DNA of 32,885 nucleotides from CAJQQK01 sp963696075. GTDB lineage: Bacteria > Pseudomonadota > Alphaproteobacteria > Rhizobiales > Hyphomicrobiaceae. Location of the stretch: the NCBI GenBank assembly GCA_963696075.1, contig CAVOJD010000018.1:1-32885 (forward strand). Reading direction: 5' to 3'. Below are positions 8,182 to 16,377 of this stretch, piece after piece. The position numbers and the translations under genes are program-made. Every line of letters starts with the position of its first letter. The first letter of the stretch is position 1. Below the pieces are notes generated by a model. The model searched no databases, had not been told where the DNA came from, and saw only the letters and a list, made by a program, of their open reading frames with translations.

Positions 8182-8811
8182 ATGGAAGTGCTGACTATTT
8201 TTGCAGGCATCATACTGGCGCAGATTACGCCGGGACCAAACTTGATAGCGATTGCCGCCATTTCCTTGGGGGCCGGCAGGGCGACTGATATTGCGGCGGC
8301 CTTCGGCATTGCCGTTGGCGTTCTAGGCTGGTCAATTTGCTTCGCATTTGGGATGGGGGCTTTCGTGGCTGCTTTTCCGGAGGCATTGGTAGCTTTGCGT
8401 CTGATTGGGGGCGGTTACTTTCTTTATCTGGGACTTATGGCTCTGCGTCGGTCATTTTCTGGCGCACAGACATTGCCCTTGGCCGGCATAGCGCCTGTTA
8501 GCTGTTGGGCAGCGTTTTGCCGGGGCCTTATCGTGGTGATTGCCAATCCGAAAGCAGCGCTGATGTGGTTGTCAGTCTCTATGTTGGTCGCATCAATTGG
8601 CTTTACGTCCAATGCGTTCGTAGCGATCGGCATGGGCGCGGCTTCTACGGCAGCCATTATATACTCCGGCTACGCCATATTGTTTTCAACCCGTGTCGCA
8701 GTTGGCGGTTATCATAGATTTTATAGATGGATTGAAGCTGCGAGCGGTTTCGCATTTGGTGCCATCGGCGGCAAACTGGCTTTCGAGGCGGTCCATGTGA
8801 GCCGTGCCTAA
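8182..8811 (+). CDS. LysE/RhtB-family amino-acid exporter
   Basis: The 209-residue protein is hydrophobic along its whole length with about six membrane spans. It has the family hallmark AQITPGPNLIAIAAISLGAG near the N terminus and the typical C-terminal block RFYRWIEAASGFAFGAIGG. Members export amino acids or related small molecules out of the cytoplasm; the substrate here is not predictable. ATG 8182 was chosen because GGGGAAA lies about 10 nt upstream and the first membrane span begins right after it; a TTG 27 nt further upstream is in frame but less likely. The gene stands alone, with gene-free DNA on both sides. Confidence 0.88.
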   Translation: MEVLTIFAGIILAQITPGPNLIAIAAISLGAGRATDIAAAFGIAVGVLGWSICFAFGMGAFVAAFPEALVALRLIGGGYFLYLGLMALRRSFSGAQTLPLAGIAPVSCWAAFCRGLIVVIANPKAALMWLSVSMLVASIGFTSNAFVAIGMGAASTAAIIYSGYAILFSTRVAVGGYHRFYRWIEAASGFAFGAIGGKLAFEAVHVSRA

Positions 8812-9316
8812 CGATCGCCGGAAGGTGTTCACGCCGGACGGTTACGCTCCATCACCGCCGAGATGCGTTACTTTAGCGCTCAACTCGTTCGCTATGCCGG
8901 TAGCCGGTTGATCCTGACGAAGCGAGGGTCATCTCAATGAGGCTCATGTCGGTTCAGGGTCACAAGGGTGAGTGCCGTACACCTCGGATGCTGTACCCGC
9001 TCAGGACCGCTCCTCACGCTTTGCTGACTATCTAATACCGAGTTGTGCTTGACAAGAGTGTTTCAGGATGTGGCCCTCTTGTTCTAAACTCGGTGCGAGC
9101 ACATCGGGTCCGCTATGTGGGGCATGTTCTGCCGTCTATTGCTCAGTCTGGAGATGAAACCTGCTGACCCACAAGAGACTCTGTGCCCGTGCGCAACACC
9201 GATGTTGCCCCGGGGCCCTTTGCTCCTCGCCACAACATGTGCATCGCAACAACCTGTCCGCATGAGACCAGGCTGCGCTACGGCCGCTTCACACCCAAGA
9301 CCTGTTTCGTTCTCAT
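8812..9316. other. Gene-free segment between exporter and IS110 relic
   Basis: Only short overlapping frames without recognisable protein character are present. Since the IS110 transposase stops abruptly at its right boundary, part of this segment is probably unrelated DNA joined at the deletion point. I see no terminator, tRNA or repeat array. Confidence 0.35.
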
Positions 9317-10148
9317 CTACGCGATGGGCTTTGATATGCCGCCAAGTCGGGACTTGCCGCCGGTTGAGTGTTGTTTCGGCACAAGTCCGATCCAGGCGGC
9401 TAAGTCACAGCCCGACTTGAACTGAACGGGATCGGCAACTGACGCTGCCATGGCTGTTGCAGCGATGATACCGATGCCGGGAATGCCTTCCAGGCGCTTG
9501 GCACGATCGCTCGCGCGATGCTGCTGCTTGATGCACCGATTTAATTCGTCGATCTGTTGTTGCAGCGAAAAGATCTGATCGATGAGCGCAGATAGCGCAT
9601 CAATCATCTCGGATGGCAGCGCCCCAGTAGAGCGTGCATCCGCGACGATCTCAACGAGCTTGGCGCCGCCCTCTCGGCCTGTCTCCGCGATGATCCCCAA
9701 CTCAGCCATATGGGCTCGGAGTGCATTGATCAGTTGCGTGCGCTGGCGCATCAGCAGATCGCGCGCGCGATGCACCGCTAACGCGGCCTGTTGCTCTTCT
9801 GTCTTCACCGGCACGAACCGCATCGATGCCCGGGTAACAGCCTCACAGATCGCGGCTGCATCAGCAGCATCGTTCTTGCTCCGTTTCGTTTCTTTTGACG
9901 TAAGCCTTCACATAGACCGGCGGGATCAGTCGGACGTCATGACCGAGTTTGATCAGTTCGCGCGCCCAATGATGGCCTGTTGCGCACGCCTCCATGCCGA
10001 CGAGGCATGGCTCGATCTTTTCAAAAAACGGAATTACCTGGTTGCGGCGCACTTGCTTGGCGACAACGACCTCGTCGTTCTCATCGACGCCATGAACTTG
10101 GAAGACATTCTTGGCGAGATCGATACCGATGGTTTGAATATACTGCAT
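9317..10148 (-). pseudogene. IS110-family transposase, frameshifted and 3'-truncated
   Basis: From ATG 10148 (GAGAGGG upstream) the N-terminal part carries the RuvC-like start of IS110 transposases: IGIDLAKNVFQVHG with D10, and VGMEACATGHHWA with E53. The frame breaks at VKRNETEQ; the next two acidic residues of the DEDD site (KNDAADA) are in another frame. The nucleotide run aaacgaaacgg on the minus strand suggests an insertion of about 10 nt, near 9883-9896, by local duplication. The second part (GIPGIGIIAATAMAA, then STGGKSRLGGISK, the serine region) follows in the new frame but ends after GISK, about 80 residues short of the usual C terminus. The gene is therefore dead twice over. IS110 elements lack long terminal repeats, so the element ends cannot be seen. 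Confidence 0.88.
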
Positions 10149-10402
10149 GTGGACGCCCTCTCGAAAGGTTCGCATTAAACGATCACCCTACGCCGACAAA
10201 CTCACTCGCCACGCGTGAGGTGCGGGCGTCGTCCACAGCATCAAAAGGAGACGAACTGGGCGCGAATTAACTTGCACCAACTTGAGGCTCAAAACTCGGG
10301 GGTGATCGTCCGAATAGATGCAGTCGGGCTTGGGGAGCCGACTATATGTCGATAAGATCTCGACCTATATTCTTTTTGCTCTGGATTTGAGAACGGCGAA
10401 GC

Positions 10403-11035
10403 ATGGAAGACGAAGAGCATCACTGGCTCAAGCACGGTAGCACTTCGAGCTATGAAGTTCGAAAGGTCTATGACGAATGGGCCGAAAGCTACGACGAAAC
10501 ACTGGAAGCCTGGGACTACCGTGCGCCGGCGCAGGCCGCAGATATGCTGCATGCCACGATCTCGGCAGACTCAGCGTTGCTCGATGCCGGATGCGGTACA
10601 GGCCTGACTGGTTTGGCGCTACGTGCCGCCGGTTTCATTGGGCCGGTTGACGGTATCGACTTGTCGCCCGCCTCCTTGAGAGAAGCGGAGAAGCATGGCG
10701 TCTATCGCTCCTTAAGAGCAGTTGACCTGCAGACGTTGCCGCTCCCAATCTGCGACGATGTTTACGATGCTGTTCTATGCGTTGGCGTCCTAACCTACGT
10801 CCCCGAAAGCGAAGGCCTTCTGCGTGAGTTCGCACGCATTGTTCGATCCGGTGGGCGAATACTGATTACACAGCGGGATGATCTTTTTCTGGAGCGAGGC
10901 TACGAAGCGATCTTCAAAAAGATTGCCGACGTCGTTGGCGATGTTACGATCTCCGGTCCCCGCCTCTATCTGCCGAACAATCCAGATTTCGGTGAAAACA
11001 TCAAGGTGATCTACGCGATGATGAAAGTGACCTGA
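10403..11035 (+). CDS. Class I SAM-dependent methyltransferase
   Basis: The 210-residue protein has motif I LLDAGCGTGLTG at about 53-64, the acidic residue after strand 2 in DGIDLSPASL, and motif IV-like DAVLCVGVLTYVPE. It resembles the Methyltransf_11/25 group, and the N-terminal YDEWAESYDETLEAWDY is typical of small-molecule methyltransferases of the WBSCR27-like type. The substrate is unknown. The ribosome site before ATG 10403 is weak. It converges on the acyl-activating operon with only 6 nt between stops, so it is not in that operon, although it could act on a product of it. Confidence 0.85.
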   Translation: MEDEEHHWLKHGSTSSYEVRKVYDEWAESYDETLEAWDYRAPAQAADMLHATISADSALLDAGCGTGLTGLALRAAGFIGPVDGIDLSPASLREAEKHGVYRSLRAVDLQTLPLPICDDVYDAVLCVGVLTYVPESEGLLREFARIVRSGGRILITQRDDLFLERGYEAIFKKIADVVGDVTISGPRLYLPNNPDFGENIKVIYAMMKVT

Positions 11036-11041
11036 GGACGG

Positions 11042-13927
11042 TTAGCGCTGACCCATCGCCGCGAGATCGACCGTATCGGTTGCAAGATCGGGCTCGGGCA
11101 CGTGTTCGAGTATCCAGGCGCGAGCAGTATCACGCAGCATGAGTTCCGCCTCGAAACCAGTTCCGAATGCGGCAATTGGAGCGCCGACGTCGACGGCGAT
11201 TGCGCCACGCCTCGGGAACCATTGTTCGCCTCGCAAGACGTCGCGCGTGCCGCGGATGGCGACCGGCACCACGGCGGCTGAGGTGGCAGCCGCGGCGGCG
11301 AAGGCACCAAGCCGGAAGCTCAGAATGCCAGGCCGGCGCAAAAGCGTGCCCTCGGGAAATACGACAAGCCGTTCCCCGTGTTTGACGGCATTGATGAGTT
11401 CGTCTCTACCCTCGAGACCAGCGGCACGGTCCACGCGCTTTACGAAGATCGTGCCGAGCCGGCGCAGGAATGTCCCTTCCCAAAAAGTTTCGGAGAATTC
11501 CTGCTTGGCAACGAACGTCAATTCGCCGGGGATCGCCGCCGAAAGCACCGACACGTCGAGAAAGCTCGAGTGATTGGCTACGATGACGACATGTTTGGGG
11601 AGGCTTGCGGCATCGCCCTCGATGCGGAGGTCGATCCTGGTCAATGCGAACCAGAGCCGGGTCGCGCGGCGGATCACAGCATGGCGCCAGGAGCGGCGGG
11701 GAAGTGCAACGACGGCCGGCCAGACGACAGCGGCAATCAACGATAACACGATCCACCAGTAAGCGGCATAGGCGAGCGCCGATGTCTTGGCGAGAGTTCG
11801 ATGCCACCGGTTGGAGATGCCGGAAAGGTGAAGGCGAACCAATTGCCATCTCAGGTCTTGCGGGGTTGCACCCAAGGCATCTGCCTCAAACAGTGCCTTC
11901 GCCGCGGAGCGCCTTATCTTGCCGCTCGACGTCTTGGGCACCGCGTGCGGAGCCGCGAGCACGATCTGGTCGGGCGGCAGGTCGATTGTTTGGAGCGTGA
12001 CGTCGCGGATCATTTCCATCAGGGACGTGCGTGCCGCAGCATCGTTCAAACGGGTTTCCGCGAGCACGATGAGCCGTTCGGTGCTGGTATGCGGGTCGGG
12101 GCTCGCAAACGCCGCCACGCAGCCCTTGCGTACGCCGTCCAGCCGTCCGATGGCGTCCTCGATCTCATGGGGATAGATGTTGCGGCCGGCGCGGATGATG
12201 ATGTCCTTGACGCGGCCCGTGAGATAGACATCTCCCTCGGCAATGTAGGCCAGATCTCCGCTCTCCAGCCAGTCACCGTCAAAGAGTGCTTCTGTTTTTG
12301 CCTTGTCTCGAAAATAGCCCCGGGTCGCCGATGGCCCTTTGAACTGCAGCCGCCCCTGCTGGCGCTCTGGCACCTCGATGCCGAGGTCGTCGACGATGCG
12401 GATCTGGTGGTTGGCCAGCGGCCGCCCACAAGCGACGAACTCCATCGACGTCGCGTCATCATCGCGCGTGGGAATCGCACGCCCCCGGTCGGTCAGCGCG
12501 GCCCGCTCGACCCGGTCGATTGGGGGGCGCCGGCCCAGTGGCGGGAATGCTAAGCCAACCGAACATTCCGCGAGACCGTAGACGGGCGCGAGCGCTTCCG
12601 AGCGGAACCCGAAGCGCGAGAATTGTGTCGTAAAGTTTCGGATCGTTATCGGGCTGACCGGCTCAGCACCGTTGACGACGGCGCGCAGCCGCGAAAGATC
12701 AATCCCCTCCATGTCTTCGTCACGAATATTCTTGAGGCACAGTTCGAATGCGAAGTTCGGCGCCGCGGAGAGCGTGCCGCCCTCTCGTGCGATGGCACGT
12801 AGCCAGCGTGTCGGGTCGGCCAGGAAGGTCAACGGGGACATGACAACGGCGCGCGCACCGAAATAGAGGCTGCCGAGCCAGGCGCCAATGAGACCCATGT
12901 CATGGTAGAGCGGCAGCCAACTCACGAAGACGTCTTTCGATGTCGCGTCGAGCGCCGCGCCCATGGCGCGTATGTTTGCGAGCAGGTTGGCATGCGTAAG
13001 CACAACGCCCTTGGGGTCACCCGTACTTCCGGAAGTGTACTGGATCAGCGCGATATCTCCCGGCTCCGCTGGTTTTTGGCGATCTGTCGGTTCATTATCC
13101 ATCAGCGACAAATCGGTGAGCACGTCGCGCATGGTCGGGACAAGTCCCATCAAGAGCATGCCGACCTGGCGTATCTCACTCTCCGTCACCAGGAGCACGA
13201 CCTCGGCGTTTTCGAGGATGCCGGCTTGGCGACGGAGATGGTCCTCGACTTGAGCCCGCCGGAACGGTGGGTAGATCGGCACCGGGATGCAGCCCGCATA
13301 CAGGATGCCGAAAAAGGTTCGGAAAAAGCCGAGCCCGGTCGGCAGCATAATCGCGATGCACTCGCCCGGCTCCGCGCCGGCTTCCTCTAATCCCCGCGCA
13401 ACGCACAACGCGTCATGATGCAATCGGCCGTAACTCAGTTCTTCCCCGATCCGGTCGCCTAACCACAAGCCAACGTGAGGTCGATCGTGGTGCGCCTTGG
13501 CATGATAGCTCAGTACCTCAACTAAAGTCGTTGCGGTCGATGGCTCTGAGATGGCCTGGAGATCTGCCCCCGCGCGGTCGGATGTCGCACAATTGGCGTG
13601 CGTAACGGAGGCCGAGGTTCCAATGGCCTCGACGAGATCACGCGTCGTGACGGCGTCATTGATCAGCCGATCGGGAAGCCGGACCCGGAAGGCACGGTCG
13701 AGGCGCAGGATCAGTTCGGCGCGGCCGAGACTATCGAAACCCAAGTCACGATCGAGGTTACTCTCCAGTTGCGCCCGAACCGGCCGTCCTTGTTTGCCGT
13801 GCAGCTCCGTTGCCAGCTTTTGGACGATCGCAAGTGTCTGGGCAGCGATAGCCTCGTGATCTGCTGCAGCTTCGATCGAGAAGGTGCCTCGTGGCGCGTT
13901 TTCCCCTGCGTGTGACGTATCACTCAT
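11042..13927 (-). CDS. ACP - fatty acyl-AMP ligase - PlsC acyltransferase fusion
   Basis: This 961-residue protein joins three activities. Residues 28-105 form an acyl carrier domain with the phosphopantetheine serine S66 (DLGFDSLGRAEL). Residues about 135-690 form an adenylating enzyme of the fatty acyl-AMP ligase type: P-loop YTSGSTGDPKG at 297-307, WLPLYHDMGLIG at 337-348, the A8 hinge block from 571 (GRVKDIIIRAGRNIYPHEIE) and the A10 lysine K670 (PKTSSGKIRR). A hydrophobic segment (716-742) precedes a PlsC domain with N785-H-S-S-F-L-D791 (HX4D) and FPEGT at 857-861. The arrangement suggests that a fatty acid is activated, loaded on the internal ACP and transferred to a membrane acceptor, possibly a glycerophospholipid precursor. 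Its ATG overlaps the stop of the upstream synthetase by 4 nt (ATGA), so translation is coupled. Confidence 0.9.
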   Translation of the reverse strand: MSDTSHAGENAPRGTFSIEAAADHEAIAAQTLAIVQKLATELHGKQGRPVRAQLESNLDRDLGFDSLGRAELILRLDRAFRVRLPDRLINDAVTTRDLVEAIGTSASVTHANCATSDRAGADLQAISEPSTATTLVEVLSYHAKAHHDRPHVGLWLGDRIGEELSYGRLHHDALCVARGLEEAGAEPGECIAIMLPTGLGFFRTFFGILYAGCIPVPIYPPFRRAQVEDHLRRQAGILENAEVVLLVTESEIRQVGMLLMGLVPTMRDVLTDLSLMDNEPTDRQKPAEPGDIALIQYTSGSTGDPKGVVLTHANLLANIRAMGAALDATSKDVFVSWLPLYHDMGLIGAWLGSLYFGARAVVMSPLTFLADPTRWLRAIAREGGTLSAAPNFAFELCLKNIRDEDMEGIDLSRLRAVVNGAEPVSPITIRNFTTQFSRFGFRSEALAPVYGLAECSVGLAFPPLGRRPPIDRVERAALTDRGRAIPTRDDDATSMEFVACGRPLANHQIRIVDDLGIEVPERQQGRLQFKGPSATRGYFRDKAKTEALFDGDWLESGDLAYIAEGDVYLTGRVKDIIIRAGRNIYPHEIEDAIGRLDGVRKGCVAAFASPDPHTSTERLIVLAETRLNDAAARTSLMEMIRDVTLQTIDLPPDQIVLAAPHAVPKTSSGKIRRSAAKALFEADALGATPQDLRWQLVRLHLSGISNRWHRTLAKTSALAYAAYWWIVLSLIAAVVWPAVVALPRRSWRHAVIRRATRLWFALTRIDLRIEGDAASLPKHVVIVANHSSFLDVSVLSAAIPGELTFVAKQEFSETFWEGTFLRRLGTIFVKRVDRAAGLEGRDELINAVKHGERLVVFPEGTLLRRPGILSFRLGAFAAAAATSAAVVPVAIRGTRDVLRGEQWFPRRGAIAVDVGAPIAAFGTGFEAELMLRDTARAWILEHVPEPDLATDTVDLAAMGQR

Positions 13928-15780
13928 CGTGCGGCGCCCTCTCGGTTTGTCGCATCTAGCGCGAGGTAGCGATCCTCGATCTCGCCTGCGTATCGTTTGG
14001 CCACCGCATCACGTCTGACCTTTAATGTCGGCGTCAGAAGGCCGTTCGTCGTTGTCCAAGGTTCACCGTCGACAACGACTGCGCGAATTTGCGCTGGGAC
14101 CGCAAGGTGCGTCGTCGTTCGATGTATGCGCGCAAGGACGATGCGCCGCGCCGCCTCGTCGCCGGGAAGCACAGGGTCGAAGTTGTGTTCGGCGGCAAAT
14201 CTCTCCCATGCCACCGTCTCTGGTATGACGATCGCCACGAGGCACGGCCGACCGTCGCCGACCACGCACGCCTGTTCGAACAAGGGCTCTGCGTTGACCG
14301 CGGCCTCGACGGCCGAAGCCGGAACCTTTTCACCGGTCGACAGAACCAGCAGGTCTTTGAGCCGTCCGGTAATATAAACGCGCCCTTCGTCGACGCGTGC
14401 GGTGTCGCCAGTCCGAAGCCAACCGTCATCGAGGGCCTCACTTGACGCCCTGGCGTCCTGCCAATATCCGATCATCCTTGATGGCGTCTTCACGAGGAGT
14501 TCGTCGTTCTCGCCAAGCTTGACATCAATTCCATGGAGTGGTCGCCCGACGGAACCGGGGAGACTGTCTTCAATGGTCGTTGCCGTTACGACTGGAGCCG
14601 CCTCCGTCAGACCATAACCTTCGACCAGCGGCACGCCCATACCACACAGGAAATGGGAGACGTCGGGGGGCAGCGATGCTCCACCGCTGACCGCGACGCG
14701 AAGCCTACCGCCGAGTGCGGCGCGTACCCGCCCGGCAACGAACCAGTTCAACAAGTTGTGGGCCAGGCGTTCAAGAATTGAAGGCCCCGGCCTGAGACCT
14801 CTTTCTGCTTGAAACCGAGCCCAGCCGATCCTGGCCGCCGTCTCAAGCAACCATCTATACCATGCCACACCGCCCGCCTTGCGCCGGATTCGTACTGCAA
14901 TTCGTTCATAAATCCGCGGCACTCCGAGGAACACCGTCGGGCGCATGGTCATGAAATCTTCGGCGAGCGTTTGTGGCGCACGGGCGTAGGCGACGCTCGC
15001 GCCGGCCATCATCGGCAGATAGCAACCGAGTGTCCGCTCGAAGGCATGCGCCAACGGGAGTATGGAAAGAAAGACGTCGTCTGGTTCGATCGCAATGAAA
15101 CGTGTTACTGCGGCGGCGTTCCAGAGAATGGCGTGATGTGACAACATCACGCCCTTGGGGCTGGCCGTGGTACCCGACGTATAGATGATGGTCGCTAGAT
15201 CGTCAGCTTTTGACCGATCGATCGGCAGGTCAATGCCACGCCCGGAAGCGACGGCTGAGGCTAAGGTCTCGATTGTGACTTTGGCGCTCGAGTTTGTCGC
15301 GCCGGTCGCGGACTTACTCGACCGCCTAACCCAGACGACAAGCATTCCTGTGTCCTCTGGTATAGCACCGGCCAGAGCGTTCCAATGGACATGCGTTTCG
15401 ACCAGGACCAGGCGGCATCCGGCTTTCGAAATAATGGCAGCCCAGTTTTCTGCGCTGTCTTGGAGGTAAAGAGGCACCGTGACCAGCCCGCAGGACATCG
15501 CCGCGACATCAAAGGCAATCCAGTCCGGACTATTAGCTAACAGAATGCCTACTCGTGCACCCGGTTTGAGGCCCACGCGCGTGATTGCCTTCGCGTAATC
15601 GTCGACGAGACGTGATACGTCGTACCAGTTCAAAGTTGTCCAGCCCGATGTTTCAGCATCAAACCGATGGTAGGCAGGGGCGTCGGCACTTTCAGCCACG
15701 CGTTCGCGAAATGTCTGATGAATGGTTCGCGGGTGGTACTGCCGAATTGAACGAACTTCCATGTCGGAACGCGAACACAC
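13924..15780 (-). CDS. Long-chain fatty acyl-CoA synthetase (FadD15-like)
   Basis: This 618-residue AMP-forming ligase has the P-loop YTSGTTASPKGVMLSH starting at Y200, VEGYGLTEAAPVVT in the middle, the hinge block YITGRLKDLLVLSTGEKVPA and the C-terminal NGLLTPTLKVRR, the signature of long-chain (FadD15/FAA-like) synthetases. It activates long-chain fatty acids with ATP and CoA at the membrane face. GTG 15780 and ATG 15762 are both possible starts; neither has a clear ribosome site. It is the first gene of a two-gene operon with the ACP-FAAL-PlsC fusion, whose start overlaps its stop. Having both an acyl-CoA and an acyl-AMP/ACP activating enzyme suggests that two different acyl chains are supplied to one product. 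Confidence 0.9.
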   Translation of the reverse strand: MCSRSDMEVRSIRQYHPRTIHQTFRERVAESADAPAYHRFDAETSGWTTLNWYDVSRLVDDYAKAITRVGLKPGARVGILLANSPDWIAFDVAAMSCGLVTVPLYLQDSAENWAAIISKAGCRLVLVETHVHWNALAGAIPEDTGMLVVWVRRSSKSATGATNSSAKVTIETLASAVASGRGIDLPIDRSKADDLATIIYTSGTTASPKGVMLSHHAILWNAAAVTRFIAIEPDDVFLSILPLAHAFERTLGCYLPMMAGASVAYARAPQTLAEDFMTMRPTVFLGVPRIYERIAVRIRRKAGGVAWYRWLLETAARIGWARFQAERGLRPGPSILERLAHNLLNWFVAGRVRAALGGRLRVAVSGGASLPPDVSHFLCGMGVPLVEGYGLTEAAPVVTATTIEDSLPGSVGRPLHGIDVKLGENDELLVKTPSRMIGYWQDARASSEALDDGWLRTGDTARVDEGRVYITGRLKDLLVLSTGEKVPASAVEAAVNAEPLFEQACVVGDGRPCLVAIVIPETVAWERFAAEHNFDPVLPGDEAARRIVLARIHRTTTHLAVPAQIRAVVVDGEPWTTTNGLLTPTLKVRRDAVAKRYAGEIEDRYLALDATNREGAAR

Positions 15781-16027
15781 ACAAGCGCTTTAGGCATTGA
15801 CGTGAGTCAAGACGTGATCATCGATGCGGCTGGGTGGCTCGAAACGTCAACGCACGGCAGCTTGGGGTCAAAGGCTGGCTTCGAGACAGATCAACACACT
15901 CCTGCTCTTCAGCCAATACCGGCCGTCATCGGTACGAAGCGAGAACGGCGACGCGATGCCCTCAGCACCGGAACGGGCACTGCGCTGCAACGAAACGTCG
16001 AAGAGGGCCAATAAGCGACATCGAGAA

Positions 16028-16053
16028 CGATCGGGCAGCGAACGGCCCGATCG
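16028..16053. repeat. Perfect 9-bp hairpin
   Basis: CGATCGGGC (16028-16036) pairs with GCCCGATCG (16045-16053) around an 8-nt loop (agcgaacg). No T-run follows on either strand, so a classical terminator is unlikely. Confidence 0.55.
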
Positions 16054-16094
16054 ACGCAACATCGCGATCTTGTGTGGAAACAGCAAATCAGATT

Positions 16095-16115
16095 CCGCTC
16101 TGGGAAGCAGAGCGG
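16095..16115. repeat. Perfect 8-bp hairpin
   Basis: CCGCTCTG (16095-16102) pairs with CAGAGCGG (16108-16115) around a GGAAG loop. It lies 42 nt from the preceding hairpin; the two arms are unrelated in sequence. Confidence 0.55.
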
Positions 16116-16377
16116 TAGATGAACTATGAGCCGATTCATCGAGGGCAGAGCGAGCGATCAACACATCACGATGCGCCGCCCTCTCGCCTCGCATCACTCA
16201 CTTTCTGCCATAGTTCTCTCGATGTTGCAGAAGATCTCAAGATTGCCTATTCAGCTCCGAGCAAGTGGATGTGGCCCGTCATATGTGGCGCTCCAGCGTC
16301 ACTCCTCGTTGTCGATTGTGCCCCCTGTGCGAAAGCTCATGCCTTCTGCTTTGCAGCGATGACCATTGACGGCAGTT

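Larger units (their letters stand above)
15781..16377. other. Gene-free segment between acyl operon and transporter operon
   Basis: The segment lies upstream of the acyl operon and downstream of the transporter operon, both on the minus strand. No frame looks like a real protein. It contains two perfect hairpins at 16028-16053 and 16095-16115. A promoter for the acyl operon should lie here, but no convincing boxes are visible. Confidence 0.4.
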
